From positions 843,219-876,610 of the forward strand of contig DF820455.1 of assembly GCA_000739515.1 (NCBI GenBank): a DNA stretch of 33,392 bases. Direction: 5' to 3'. The notes beneath the pieces are model-generated. The model was given only the letters and a program-made list of their open reading frames with translations. It searched no databases and had not been told where the DNA came from. This DNA is from Candidatus Moduliflexus flocculans. Its GTDB lineage: Bacteria; Moduliflexota; Moduliflexia; Moduliflexales; Moduliflexaceae. Position numbers and translations under genes: made by a program. This document shows, piece by piece, positions 14,900-23,084 of this stretch (positions are counted from its first letter, which is position 1; every line of letters starts with the position of its first letter).

Positions 14900-15922
14900 T
14901 CAGACTTCCACCAGCCATCCGTCTGGCGCGGGATGGTCGCCGCGCTGCATGGCGGTCAGCACGTCGTAGAGGCGTCTGGTAATCGGGCCAGTTTCTTTGC
15001 CGCCGGAAAATTCGTAACGTTTCCCGTTGTAAAAGATGCTGCCAATCGGCGCGATAATTGAGGCTGTGCCACATGCGCCCGCTTCCACGAAATCGGCGAT
15101 TTCCGCAATTGGCACTGGCCGCTCTTCGACCTTCAAACCAAGCACGTCTCGCGCAATTTCTATCACCGATCGGCGCGTGATGCTTGGCAGAATCGAGGGA
15201 GAATCGGGCGTGACGACCGTGCCGTCTTTTGTCACGCCGAAAAAATTCGCGCCGCCGAGTTCATCAATCAACGTTCTGGTTTGCGGATCAAGAAACAAAT
15301 TATCATCAAAGCCCGCCTGTTTCGCCAGCATCCGTGTCATCAAACCGCCCGCGTAATTGCCGCCGATTTTTAAATGCCCGGTGCCGCGCGGCGCGGCGCG
15401 ATCAACATCCGCCACGCAGATCGAAATCGGTTTCATGCCGCCTTTGAAATACGGCCCGACCGGCGAGCCATAGACGCAAAAAATATATTCGTCCGCTGGC
15501 TTTGCGCCGAGGTTATCGCCATGTCCGAATTCGAACGGGCGGAGATAAAAGCTCGCGCCTGTGCCATACGGCGGAACCCAGCGCAGATTGGCGCGGACAA
15601 GCTGAAGGCAGGCGTCAATAAAGCGATCTTCCGGCACGTCCGGCATCAGGATTCCCTTTGCGCTGGCGCTCATCCGTTTCGCGTTCTGATCCGGACGAAA
15701 CAGATAAATTTTGCCGTCGCGAGCGGTTTGCGCCTTCAAGCCTTCGAAACATTCCTGCCCGTAATGCAAGGCGGTCGAGCCGATGCTGATTGTCACGGTA
15801 TTTTCCGCCGTCAGCCGTCCGTCGTCCCACTTTCCGCTTTTCCAGTATGAGATATAATTGTAATCTGTGCGGGTGTAGCCGTACCCAAGATTGCCCCAGT
15901 CTAACGCGACTTTTTCGGTCAT
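14900..15922 (-). CDS. ilvE: Branched-chain amino acid aminotransferase
   Basis: A 340-residue PLP enzyme of fold type IV that interconverts leucine, isoleucine and valine with their 2-oxo acids in the cytoplasm. Recognisable parts are YGQECFEGLKAQ, IYLFRPDQNAKRM, SFYLRPFEFG, the Lys-containing HLKIGGNYAGGL that should carry the PLP lysine, LDELGGANFFG-type substrate segment (here LIDELGGANFFGV), and EAGACGTASIIAPIG. Length and order match the longer, eukaryote-like BCAT2 branch. The ATG at 15922 has GGGGGAG upstream. A hairpin at 15944-15972 lies just upstream, between it and the LUD-domain gene on the same strand. No other branched-chain biosynthesis gene is adjacent. Confidence 0.95.
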   Translation of the reverse strand: MTEKVALDWGNLGYGYTRTDYNYISYWKSGKWDDGRLTAENTVTISIGSTALHYGQECFEGLKAQTARDGKIYLFRPDQNAKRMSASAKGILMPDVPEDRFIDACLQLVRANLRWVPPYGTGASFYLRPFEFGHGDNLGAKPADEYIFCVYGSPVGPYFKGGMKPISICVADVDRAAPRGTGHLKIGGNYAGGLMTRMLAKQAGFDDNLFLDPQTRTLIDELGGANFFGVTKDGTVVTPDSPSILPSITRRSVIEIARDVLGLKVEERPVPIAEIADFVEAGACGTASIIAPIGSIFYNGKRYEFSGGKETGPITRRLYDVLTAMQRGDHPAPDGWLVEV

Positions 15923-15943
15923 AACTCCCCCTTTTATTGAAAA

Positions 15944-15972
15944 ACCTCACAGGTTTTTAAAACCTGTGAGGT
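15944..15972. repeat. Palindrome ACCTCACAGGTTTT, copy 1
   Basis: Arms ACCTCACAGGTTTT and AAAACCTGTGAGGT just upstream of ilvE. It could end transcription of the LUD-domain gene, whose stop is at 16014. A related copy lies at 16765-16823. Confidence 0.7.
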
Positions 15973-16013
15973 GTGATTTCTTTCTGGTTTGCCTGCCCTA
16001 ATTCTGTAATAGG

Positions 16014-16667
16014 TTACAATCCTAAATCCTGATTGATGAGAATAACTTTGATTCGACCTTTTGGGAAGGATTTTTCGGTGATTGTCCAGGAGTTGCAGAT
16101 GCGATCCGGGCTGGCGCAATCCTCGCAGAGGCCGGTTTTGGCGCACGGCGTTTTCTTGTCGAGCCGCAGGCAATTAGCGGGCGCGACATACTCTTTGATG
16201 CGTCCCATCGCGCCATCAAGGCTGGACACGATTTTATTTCTGCCGACAAACACCACGACATATTTCGGGCCGAAGGTCAACGCGCCGACCCGGTTGCCGA
16301 TGGCATCAAGATTGACTAACTGGCCGGTATCAACCAGCGCGTTGCAGCCCATCAAATATATATCCACCAACAATGATTCTCTCCGCCGCTCAAGCCGCTG
16401 GTCTGGCGACATCTCCGGATCGTCGGGGTTCAACACCGTCTTCGAGCGATCTTTCAACAATTCCTCATGGACGCCGGTCGCTCGCATGGTCAGCGTTCCG
16501 CCCCAGGAGAAGGTTTTTGCGCCGGTCGGCGTGACAATATCGTCAAAAAATATGCGCAGCGCCTCGGTCGTGGTTTCTGCTAAAAACACCTCGAAATTGT
16601 TCCCTTCCAGGCTTTTTTTGACATCATTCAACCGAATTTTCCAATATTCATGAACCGGATTTTCCAT
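16014..16667 (-). CDS. LUD-domain (LutC/YkgG-like, DUF162) protein
   Basis: A 217-residue soluble protein of the LUD superfamily. It has FSWGGTLTMRATGVHEELL, NPDDPEMSPDQRLE-type segment, DIYLMGCNALVDTGQLVNLD, GNRVGALTFGPKYVVV and a C-terminal cysteine-rich part (CAKTGLCEDCASPDRICN). This stand-alone form with the SPxRICN tail is common in anaerobes. Relatives take part in lactate oxidation (LutC), but for the single-gene form the function is not established, and no LutA or LutB is nearby. The start has the near-ideal AGGAGG eight bases upstream. The cysteines suggest metal or Fe-S binding (inference). Confidence 0.85.
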   Translation of the reverse strand: MENPVHEYWKIRLNDVKKSLEGNNFEVFLAETTTEALRIFFDDIVTPTGAKTFSWGGTLTMRATGVHEELLKDRSKTVLNPDDPEMSPDQRLERRRESLLVDIYLMGCNALVDTGQLVNLDAIGNRVGALTFGPKYVVVFVGRNKIVSSLDGAMGRIKEYVAPANCLRLDKKTPCAKTGLCEDCASPDRICNSWTITEKSFPKGRIKVILINQDLGL

Positions 16668-16709
16668 GATTTTCCTCCTGAGATGTGAAAAAAATTATTG
16701 TAATTATTT

Positions 16710-16729
16710 ACCACGAAACACACGAAAAT
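16710..16729. repeat. Half copy of the CACGAAA palindrome family
   Basis: ACCACGAAACACACGAAAAT, a single arm matching the palindromes at 4862-4939 and 17848-18058. The preceding AATTATTT also matches the outer flank of the latter copy. No opposite arm is seen, so this is a remnant. Confidence 0.65.
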
Positions 16730-16764
16730 ATGAGGGAGAATTCTTATTTCGTAATGTTGGAAAA

Positions 16765-16823
16765 ATAACTTTAGCTCAGACCTCACAGGTCTTGGAGACC
16801 TGTGAGGTCTGAGTCGAAGTTAT
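16765..16823. repeat. Palindrome ACCTCACAGGTCT, copy 2, with extended arms
   Basis: Inverted arms of about 28 bp, from ATAACTTTAGCTCAG through ACCTCACAGGTCT and back, with three mismatches. It is in the gap between the flavoprotein stop (16922) and the LUD-domain start (16667). It could work as a terminator for the flavoprotein operon. Confidence 0.7.
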
Positions 16824-16921
16824 CCTCATCGTATCTGGACGCGCTGTAACATCGCCGAAAATTCGGTTTTTGTCAAGGAATGTGGCAAATTTCTTTTCGA
16901 ATGCGCTTTCAGATGTCTTGT

Positions 16922-17509
16922 TTATGAGGATTTTAGAGGCTGTTGAACGGCCTGTTGGCCTGCACGATACGCGGCGGCAAGTTTCTCTGGAAATTCGCGG
17001 ATTTTTCCGGCCTCCCACACCGACGACGCGAAAATCATGGCGAACAATTCCATCTTCAGATAATCCGTAATCGTTGTAAACATCCCCGAAAGATTGCGCT
17101 CGATCTGGCTAATTTCTTCGGAATTATCGGCTTCCATCGGCATTGTGACAATTGTGCGTCGGCCTTCGAAACGCACGATCCTGCTCTGACCGAACCAGCG
17201 GTCGAGAAACAGCTTAAATTGGGCGCTTGGGCTTGACCAATAGACTGGCGATCCTAATACCCAAACATCGCTTCGTTCCATTTTTTCCAATAACGCCGGC
17301 ATATCGTCTTGCTGAACGCATCTTCCGGTATTCAAACAGGATTGGCAGGCGCGGCAAGCGCCAATTTGTAACTCCGGCAAAAACACTTTTTCCGTTATCG
17401 CGCCAGCTTCGCTTGCGCCGCGCAACGTTTCTTCAACCAGAATATCCGTATTTCCGCCGCGTCGCGGGCTGCCAACAATGCCTAATATTTGTAATGGTTT
17501 TTTCATCAT
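16922..17509 (-). CDS. NAD(P)H-dependent FMN reductase / iron-sulfur flavoprotein family
   Basis: A 195-residue flavodoxin-fold protein. GSPRRGGNT at residues 13-21 is the FMN phosphate-binding loop. Four cysteines follow in a compact CX2CX2CX5C arrangement at 52, 55, 58 and 64, as in Isf-type proteins that hold a 4Fe-4S cluster. The SPVYWSSPSAQFKLFLDR segment is the family flavin-contact region. It is expected to act as an electron-transfer or quinone/FMN reductase in the cytoplasm, with partners unknown. The start codon ATGATGA overlaps the stop of the upstream monooxygenase gene, so the two are translationally coupled; the second ATG at 17506 is equally possible. Confidence 0.88.
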   Translation of the reverse strand: MMKKPLQILGIVGSPRRGGNTDILVEETLRGASEAGAITEKVFLPELQIGACRACQSCLNTGRCVQQDDMPALLEKMERSDVWVLGSPVYWSSPSAQFKLFLDRWFGQSRIVRFEGRRTIVTMPMEADNSEEISQIERNLSGMFTTITDYLKMELFAMIFASSVWEAGKIREFPEKLAAAYRAGQQAVQQPLKSS

Positions 17510-17835
17510 CTTTCCTTTTCAAAAGCGATTCGATATTGATTGATGACCGTATAATGCCTCACATGCCGATCCGCCACGATTTCATAACGCGCATCATCAG
17601 GATATAATCGGGCAACTTCGATATTGTCGCCCGCGAATTTCCGGATCGCTTCGACAGAATCCCAATAGGAAATCAGTGTCATTTCAATAGCGTCTCCAAG
17701 CGGGCGTTCTAAAATCTGCGCGCCAAGAAAACCCGGCGTGCTTGAAACATCCCTCACTCCTGTCTCATTGAGGTGAGCAAGAAAGCCGTCGCGTTGATGA
17801 CGTGGGCAAATACATTTCCATCTTCTTGCAATCAT
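17506..17835 (-). CDS. Antibiotic biosynthesis monooxygenase (ABM) domain protein
   Basis: A 109-residue single-domain protein of the dimeric alpha-beta barrel ABM type. It has STPGFLGAQILERPLGDAIEMT, SYWDSVEAIRKFAGDNIEVA, PDDARYEI and a terminal VRHYTVINQ. These small proteins resemble quinone or heme-degrading monooxygenases, and many are of unknown substrate. The chosen start is ATG 17835, at MIARRWKC. A longer frame would begin inside the dispersed CACGAAA repeat, so it is rejected. It overlaps the downstream flavoprotein start by four bases, which suggests the pair work together in one redox step (inference). Confidence 0.8.
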   Translation of the reverse strand: MIARRWKCICPRHQRDGFLAHLNETGVRDVSSTPGFLGAQILERPLGDAIEMTLISYWDSVEAIRKFAGDNIEVARLYPDDARYEIVADRHVRHYTVINQYRIAFEKER

Positions 17836-17847
17836 ATCTATGTCATC

Positions 17848-18058
17848 ACCACAAAACACACGAAGACGATCATGTAATTCATTCGTAACTATTTAGCTCA
17901 TTTTCGCCGTAGGCGATATGCTCCCTCCACAACCGCTACGCAGTAGAGGGGCAATGGGTCTAAATGCGACTTCTACAACACCTGAAGCCCTACGGGCTAA
18001 ATAGTTACATTCATTCAAGAGATGTCCATATTTTCGTGTATTTCGTGTGTTTCGTGGT
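17848..18058. repeat. CACGAAA palindrome split by a MITE
   Basis: The left arm begins ACCACAAAACACACGA at 17848 and the right arm ends GTGTGTTTCGTGGT at 18058. Family C element 17885-18008 is inserted in the loop. Without it and one target copy the palindrome would be about 79 bp, similar to the intact copy at 4862-4939 (78 bp). Confidence 0.75.
17885..18008. mobile_element. MITE-like element, family C, with 8-bp target duplication
   Basis: A 124-bp element bounded by perfect 13-bp terminal inverted repeats, GTAACTATTTAGC and GCTAAATAGTTAC. It is flanked by perfect direct repeats ATTCATTC at 17877-17884 and 18009-18016. The interior has small hairpins (CGCCGTAGGCG, GCCCTACGGGC) and no gene. 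A solo sequence close to the terminus, GCAACTATTTAGC, occurs near 4846-4858. Confidence 0.85.
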
Positions 18059-18073
18059 AAATAATTATTATTT

Positions 18074-20743
18074 TTACTGACTGCGCCGCACCTGCTGCCA
18101 GCGATAATCGAACCAGCCTGACCAGATTGGCTCGTTGCGGAAATCGAGCGAACCGAACAGCACGACATCCGGGAAGGCACGCGGCGCGCTGGAATTGGGG
18201 TGAATATCATAGCCGAAAAATTGCAGCGGCGTGTATGGCAGCATGCCCTGAATATCTCCGTCGGAAAATGGGAGCGTCAAGACGGCGACTAATTGGGACG
18301 GGAATTGCGGATTCGGCATGGTCACGGCACATCCGATATTCGGGAACGTTTTTTCGCCGATAATAATGTTGTTGCCGGAAAATTTCATCGGCAGGACATC
18401 GGTCAATTTCGCGGCGACACTGTTTTCTTCCGGCGTGCCGATCAGCAGGAGATGATATTGCTTCATATCCTCTTCTGTGACATCAACATCAGCTTTGCGC
18501 CGGAATGCGCCGATTTTCGAGCCGATTGGAATTTGCGGTGTCGTCGCCCATTTCGTCGCGAGGATTTCTGCTGCCTGCTGCAAAATCTCTTTGCGCTGCT
18601 GCGTGCCATAGACAATCAACGTGGGGCGCACGAAAATATCGGCCAATCCGCCGCCGTCATGCGCGATCATGCCGGGCGTCCGGTCGTCCTGCGCCACGAC
18701 CCACGCGCCATCCTGGAGCTTAAACCAGGCATCTCCGTTTTGTGGCTCGACCTTCAGCGTCGTCTGGTCAATCGTCACCTCAAGCGCCGTGCCTTGTTGC
18801 AATTGCGGCTGGTGCAAGTTGAGCGTGAACACGGAGACGTTTTCGGTCTGAACAGCGACATGCGCCGCGTCTGTTCGTTTGGCTGTAATCACGCCTGGTT
18901 CCGGCGGATTCGCCAATTCAATCAGCCGCACCCAGTATTGCTTGCCATAGCGCGGATAATTCGTTTTCAGCACGACCTCTTTCGGGAACGGATCGCGCGT
19001 GTATTGCCGGAAATAATTCAATAGCCGCGCTTCGAGTTCGCTCGGCGCTTCCAGAATCCAGTTGTTCCAGCCGGTATGATTCACGCCTGGCAATTCATCG
19101 TAGCGGACAGTGTAACCCGCCTCGCGCAAATATTTTACCGCCTCGCGATCATACGTAACTGGCACAGTCATATCTGCGTCGCCATGCACGACGAGTGTGG
19201 CGACATTGCGCAGGTTGCCCAGAAAATCCGTGCCGCTCCAGCCATCAAACGGCGCAATCGCGGCAAACTTTTCCGCCCAGTGCTGCCCTATGCGCCAGGT
19301 GCCGAATCCCCCCATTGACCAGCCGACGAGATAGACGCGATCCGGGGCAACATGAAAACGCTGCTGCGTCATCGCCATCACGTCGAGCACGTCCTGTTCG
19401 CTGGCGCTGAGATACCCCATGTCGCCGCGTCCGAACGGCGCGACCACGATCATATCCTCTGGCTGCAATTTCGCGATTCCTAAACTGCTCATCGAACTCA
19501 AATCGTCGCCGGTGTACCAGTGCAGCGCCACGATCAGCCCATACGTTTTACTGGCGTCGTAATTTTGCGGCACGTAGAGGCTGTAGGGTTGGAACGAGTC
19601 GTCAATCGGCGACACATACGCCCAGTGATGCACGCCTTTGAAGGCGTCGGCATTCCAATTATTCGCGTTAACAAGGGCGATCAAGCGCGACAGCGTGTCA
19701 ATCGCCGCGAGCCGCCGCGCCGTTGATGTCAACGATTCATGCACGTTGCCCTCTAACACGTCAGCATAAAAACCGATAGTGGCGCGCAGATCGTCGGCGA
19801 ATTCGAGGCCGTTCGTTTTTTCGAGCAGCTTGCGAGCGTCTTCAATCAGTTTTTGCGAAGCCGCCGCCGGATCGCCGAAAAAGATCGTCTGTTCGGACAC
19901 CGGATTGGCGAACGTCTTTTTGCCTGTGACTCGCAGAATCGCTGTTCCCGCAAAATCGGCAGGTAGCGGCACGGCTGCCGGTTTGCCGGTTTCTCCGGCG
20001 GCGCTTGCCAGCACATTGCCTTGCAAATCTTTGACGGTGATATCAACCGGCTCAGCGACGGCAAACGCTGGCGTGGTCATCGGTGTACAAAAAAATGTCT
20101 CCGGTTTCAGGACAATCTGATCCAGCGGTCGCGCCGCTAAATTTCGCGCTGTCGTTTTCCCCCAATCCTGCTGTTCTTCTTCTAATGAACGCAACCGCAC
20201 CGCAACGCCCCAATCGCCGCCAAGCTGACTGATTTTCAGCAGCAAGCGATTGACGCCGGGCTGAAGCGTGACGATTAACGCTTCGTCATCGGCATTGATG
20301 GGGCGGGCGGCGTGATGCGACAACAGCAATTCGCCATTTAGCCAGACGCGGATGCCGTCATCCGAGCCGAGTTTGAGCGCGGCTTGCTGTTCGCTGGTGG
20401 ACTCGAATTCAAGGTAGGCGTAGGCGACGCAATTTTGCTGATTCCCGAACGCGGCTAGTAAATCAATCGGCATGGCCTGCGACGCCTTTGTCCACTCTTT
20501 CCCGGCGGTTTGCTGCCCTTTTTGCGGACGCGCCGCCGCTTCTCCGCCGATGTCTGTTAAATAATCGGTCTGAAACGCCGCCACATCGCCCCATAATTCA
20601 GCGTCGGCAGCGGTAAATGTCCCTAAGAGCAGCCAATCCGCTTTTGCAATATCTGGCAGCGTTGATTCTGCGGCGGCATGACTGATTATAAGGAGGATAA
20701 CTATTCCGAACAGCGAGATGGCAGAAAAATGATTCAGTTTCAT
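18074..20743 (-). CDS. Large secreted alpha/beta hydrolase (esterase/peptidase-like)
   Basis: An 889-residue exported protein. The signal peptide is MKLNHFSAISLFGIVILLII followed by SHAAAES. The N-terminal third holds a PA14/lectin-like sandwich (LKLGSDDGIRVWLNGELLL, LQPGVNRLLLKI). A hydrolase domain at about residues 375-600 follows, with the nucleophile elbow GWSMGGFGTW (Ser near 475), Asp in VHGDADMTVPV (near 524) and His in PGVNHTGW (near 555), a complete Ser-Asp-His triad. The last 290 residues are beta-rich and unassigned. The architecture resembles secreted esterases or prolyl-oligopeptidase-like enzymes acting on polymers; the substrate is unknown. GGAGAG supports the start. It appears to be a single-gene unit. 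Confidence 0.85.
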   Translation of the reverse strand: MKLNHFSAISLFGIVILLIISHAAAESTLPDIAKADWLLLGTFTAADAELWGDVAAFQTDYLTDIGGEAAARPQKGQQTAGKEWTKASQAMPIDLLAAFGNQQNCVAYAYLEFESTSEQQAALKLGSDDGIRVWLNGELLLSHHAARPINADDEALIVTLQPGVNRLLLKISQLGGDWGVAVRLRSLEEEQQDWGKTTARNLAARPLDQIVLKPETFFCTPMTTPAFAVAEPVDITVKDLQGNVLASAAGETGKPAAVPLPADFAGTAILRVTGKKTFANPVSEQTIFFGDPAAASQKLIEDARKLLEKTNGLEFADDLRATIGFYADVLEGNVHESLTSTARRLAAIDTLSRLIALVNANNWNADAFKGVHHWAYVSPIDDSFQPYSLYVPQNYDASKTYGLIVALHWYTGDDLSSMSSLGIAKLQPEDMIVVAPFGRGDMGYLSASEQDVLDVMAMTQQRFHVAPDRVYLVGWSMGGFGTWRIGQHWAEKFAAIAPFDGWSGTDFLGNLRNVATLVVHGDADMTVPVTYDREAVKYLREAGYTVRYDELPGVNHTGWNNWILEAPSELEARLLNYFRQYTRDPFPKEVVLKTNYPRYGKQYWVRLIELANPPEPGVITAKRTDAAHVAVQTENVSVFTLNLHQPQLQQGTALEVTIDQTTLKVEPQNGDAWFKLQDGAWVVAQDDRTPGMIAHDGGGLADIFVRPTLIVYGTQQRKEILQQAAEILATKWATTPQIPIGSKIGAFRRKADVDVTEEDMKQYHLLLIGTPEENSVAAKLTDVLPMKFSGNNIIIGEKTFPNIGCAVTMPNPQFPSQLVAVLTLPFSDGDIQGMLPYTPLQFFGYDIHPNSSAPRAFPDVVLFGSLDFRNEPIWSGWFDYRWQQVRRSQ

Positions 20744-20787
20744 ACGGTTTCTCTCCTGAACATAGAATTGTTGCGCGTTGCGATGTT

Positions 20788-20809
20788 GGTCGAAACCATC
20801 GTTTCGACC
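20788..20809. repeat. Dispersed palindrome GGTCGAAAC family, copy 2
   Basis: GGTCGAAAC and GTTTCGACC around CATC, preceded by GATGTT and followed by AGCATGAA, matching the copy at 7303-7324. It lies 45 bp upstream of the hydrolase start. Confidence 0.75.
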
Positions 20810-20965
20810 AGCATGAACAGTTCCTTTGATACGCTGAGAACGAACGGAAAATCTTATTTGCTACGTTGTAGCAGCGTAGTTACTTAAATTATTGTATGCT
20901 ACTGAAGCAAGTTTTTTTTTCGGGGATTTAGAAATTTACTATACGGCACTAACACATATTATTGA

Positions 20966-21120
20966 CTGATGTTACGCAACGCCGCCGACAATTCCCCTCC
21001 TGGGAGGGGCAAGGGGTGGGTGGTGTCCTGTGCGGCGTCTTCGTGTCCACCACCCACCCCCAACCCCTCCCAGGAGGGGAGTTTGCGGCCATTTGTATTG
21101 AACCTGCTGCGTAACATCAG
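20966..21120. mobile_element. MITE-like element, family B copy 1, with 7-bp target duplication
   Basis: A 155-bp element with ends CTGATGTTACGCA and TGCGTAACATCAG, flanked by TTATTGA at 20959-20965 and 21121-21127. The core palindrome (CCCCTCCTGGGAGGGG, GGGTGGGT and complements) is nearly the same as that of family A, yet the termini differ. A second copy is at the right edge of the window. No coding capacity. Confidence 0.8.
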
Positions 21121-21381
21121 TTATTGATTGGAAATAATTTTGCCTCACGCCAAGACACAAAGCTCGCCAGGAAAAGCCGGTCAACTTGGCCTTGCGAAGA
21201 ATATCATGTTGTGAGCTTGGCATCCTGTCCCGAAAATTTTTATGTGCGATCATCTCCATTCTCTTCAGTTTTCTGTCAAAATTATTGACTTTCCATATCA
21301 ACGATACTACGGTGGTACTTAACATGGGCAGGTTGCGCCGATGCCTGTCAATATTAACCTTGAACCAAAGAGTTGATGATT

Positions 21382-23031
21382 ATGAGCAATCACAGCATAG
21401 AACAACTTCAGGATATGATTGAACGCCAGCAGCGGCAACTCCAGTTGATGCTGGCGGTTGACGATATTCGGGATTCGCTGCCTGAGCCAGCCGACATGAT
21501 GCAGGCGTTAGCCAGCGCGCTCGCGGAGCATCTTCGGGCGGATTTATGCCTGATCTGCCTGTATGACAGTGAAACCGGCGAATTGCATTCGAAAGCGGTG
21601 AAAGACCGCAGCGGATGTTTCGGGCAATTCGACCGCGAGCGCGTGCAGGAATTAGAAGTCCGCGCGCAGGGCTTGTTTGCTGTCAATATCTGGGAAGGGG
21701 ACGCCGTTCCTTCCGCTCTGGCTGGCAAAACATGCGCCGAACAGGTGACTGTCGCTGCCGTGCCGATTTTCCTTAAAGAGCAGCGGCTGGGAGTTTTGCT
21801 GGTTGCCCGCTTACATGCCGCATTTGACCAACATGACATCGAATTGCTGACCATCGCCGAAAGTTTGCTGGATTCTGCCGTGATTCAGGCCTATGAGTAC
21901 AATGCACTGCAATTGCGCAATAAAGAGCTTGAGACAGTCTATCGCATTGATAATATCCGCGATCAGCATCTTCCGTTCGATCAAATGCTTAATGCGGTGT
22001 TAGCCGAACTTCGCAAGGTGATCAAAGCGGAAGCCGGATTTATCATGCTGTATAATCAGGCTGAACGCCTGTTGGAATTGCGCGCCACGACAAACAACGA
22101 TCTGTTTCCTATTGCGCCGCATTATGAAGAACTGAACCGGATCGCGACCAGGTCGCTCCAGCAGGCGAAAATGGTCTGCGAAAATCGTACCGATACCGCG
22201 CTCCATTCCGTGATGTGCCTCCCCTTGATTTTGGAACATCGGATTATCGGCGTGCTTGGCGTGATCAACCGTTACGGCCAGAATGGCTTCGATGCGGAAG
22301 ACCGCCGCTTGTTGAGCGCCATTGCCAGCCAGATGGACACGGCCATTTTCGAGAGCCTGGAACAACGCCATTTACGCGAGATTCTTGGCCGCTCGCTTGA
22401 TCCGCATATTATGGAGCGGCTGCTGTCGTCGCAAGATCAGGATATTGTCAATTGCGACCGCTCTATCGTGACCGTGCTTTATGCCGATGTGCGCGGCTCG
22501 ACGGCCTTAGCCGAACGCATCGCGCCAGACCTGCTGCTCGGCTTTATCAACGATTATCTCGGACGCATGACTGACGTGATTTTCGCGCATGAGGGGACGC
22601 TTGATAAATTTGTCGGCGACGAAGTGATGGCATTGTTCAACGCGCCATTTTCCCAGAAAGATCACGCGTTGCGAGCGATTCGCGCGGCGTTAGATATGCA
22701 AAAAATTCATCAGACGGTCATGGAGAATTGGGAACCGCAGGGTGTGCCGAAAAGCCCGATTGGAATCGGCATCGCGACTGGCGAGTTGATCGTTGGCGAA
22801 GTCGGCTGCCGCAAACGCACGGATTATACCGTCATCGGGCGGGCGGCGAATCTCGGCGCGCGCTTATGCAGCGTGGCGCAGGGAGGCGAAATCATCATCT
22901 GCCAGCAGACCTATGATCTTGTCAAAGAGTTCGTCGAAGCCAAACCGATTGTCGGCGTCAAACTCAAAGGCGTGCCGGATGGGATTATCGTTTATCAGGC
23001 GATCCGAATCATCGCTGATGCGCCGTCCTGA
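21382..23031 (+). CDS. GAF-GAF class III adenylate cyclase
   Basis: A 549-residue soluble signalling enzyme. Two GAF domains (about 20-170 and 180-330) precede a class III nucleotide cyclase domain (about 345-530). Catalytic features are all present: metal-binding Asp368 (YADVRGST) and Asp413 (FVGDE), Lys409 and Asp481 (TDYTVIG) as the purine-selecting pair typical of ATP users, and Asn490 and Arg494 for the transition state. The product is therefore predicted to be cAMP, under control of a ligand bound by the GAF domains. The ATG at 21382 is preferred because AAAGAG is about nine bases upstream; ATG 21376 and TTG 21373 are alternatives. It converges on the kinase at 23085, with a hairpin between them. 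Confidence 0.92.
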   Translation: MSNHSIEQLQDMIERQQRQLQLMLAVDDIRDSLPEPADMMQALASALAEHLRADLCLICLYDSETGELHSKAVKDRSGCFGQFDRERVQELEVRAQGLFAVNIWEGDAVPSALAGKTCAEQVTVAAVPIFLKEQRLGVLLVARLHAAFDQHDIELLTIAESLLDSAVIQAYEYNALQLRNKELETVYRIDNIRDQHLPFDQMLNAVLAELRKVIKAEAGFIMLYNQAERLLELRATTNNDLFPIAPHYEELNRIATRSLQQAKMVCENRTDTALHSVMCLPLILEHRIIGVLGVINRYGQNGFDAEDRRLLSAIASQMDTAIFESLEQRHLREILGRSLDPHIMERLLSSQDQDIVNCDRSIVTVLYADVRGSTALAERIAPDLLLGFINDYLGRMTDVIFAHEGTLDKFVGDEVMALFNAPFSQKDHALRAIRAALDMQKIHQTVMENWEPQGVPKSPIGIGIATGELIVGEVGCRKRTDYTVIGRAANLGARLCSVAQGGEIIICQQTYDLVKEFVEAKPIVGVKLKGVPDGIIVYQAIRIIADAPS

Positions 23032-23059
23032 GCCTGCCGAAGCATCGAAACGTCCCAGG

Positions 23060-23083
23060 AGCGCCAACGCTTGCGTTGGCGCT
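23060..23083. terminator. Hairpin between convergent cyclase and kinase genes
   Basis: AGCGCCAACGC and GCGTTGGCGCT around TT, an 11-bp perfect stem between the stop codons at 23031 and 23085. No long T run follows on either strand, so it may act as a weak bidirectional terminator or an mRNA 3' end stabiliser. Confidence 0.55.
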
Positions 23084-23084
23084 T

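Larger units (their letters stand above)
20744..21381. other. Divergent intergenic region with palindrome and MITE
   Basis: A 638-bp gap between the hydrolase (minus) and the cyclase (plus). It contains the GGTCGAAAC palindrome (20788-20809) and the family B element (20966-21120). The remainder is AT-rich, with no convincing gene; promoters for both flanking genes should lie here but I cannot place them reliably. Confidence 0.6.

Noticed and set aside
17836..17859. N-terminal extension MFCGDDID of the ABM protein
   Set aside because: It is encoded by the dispersed CACGAAA repeat; MIARRWKC at 17835 matches the family start.
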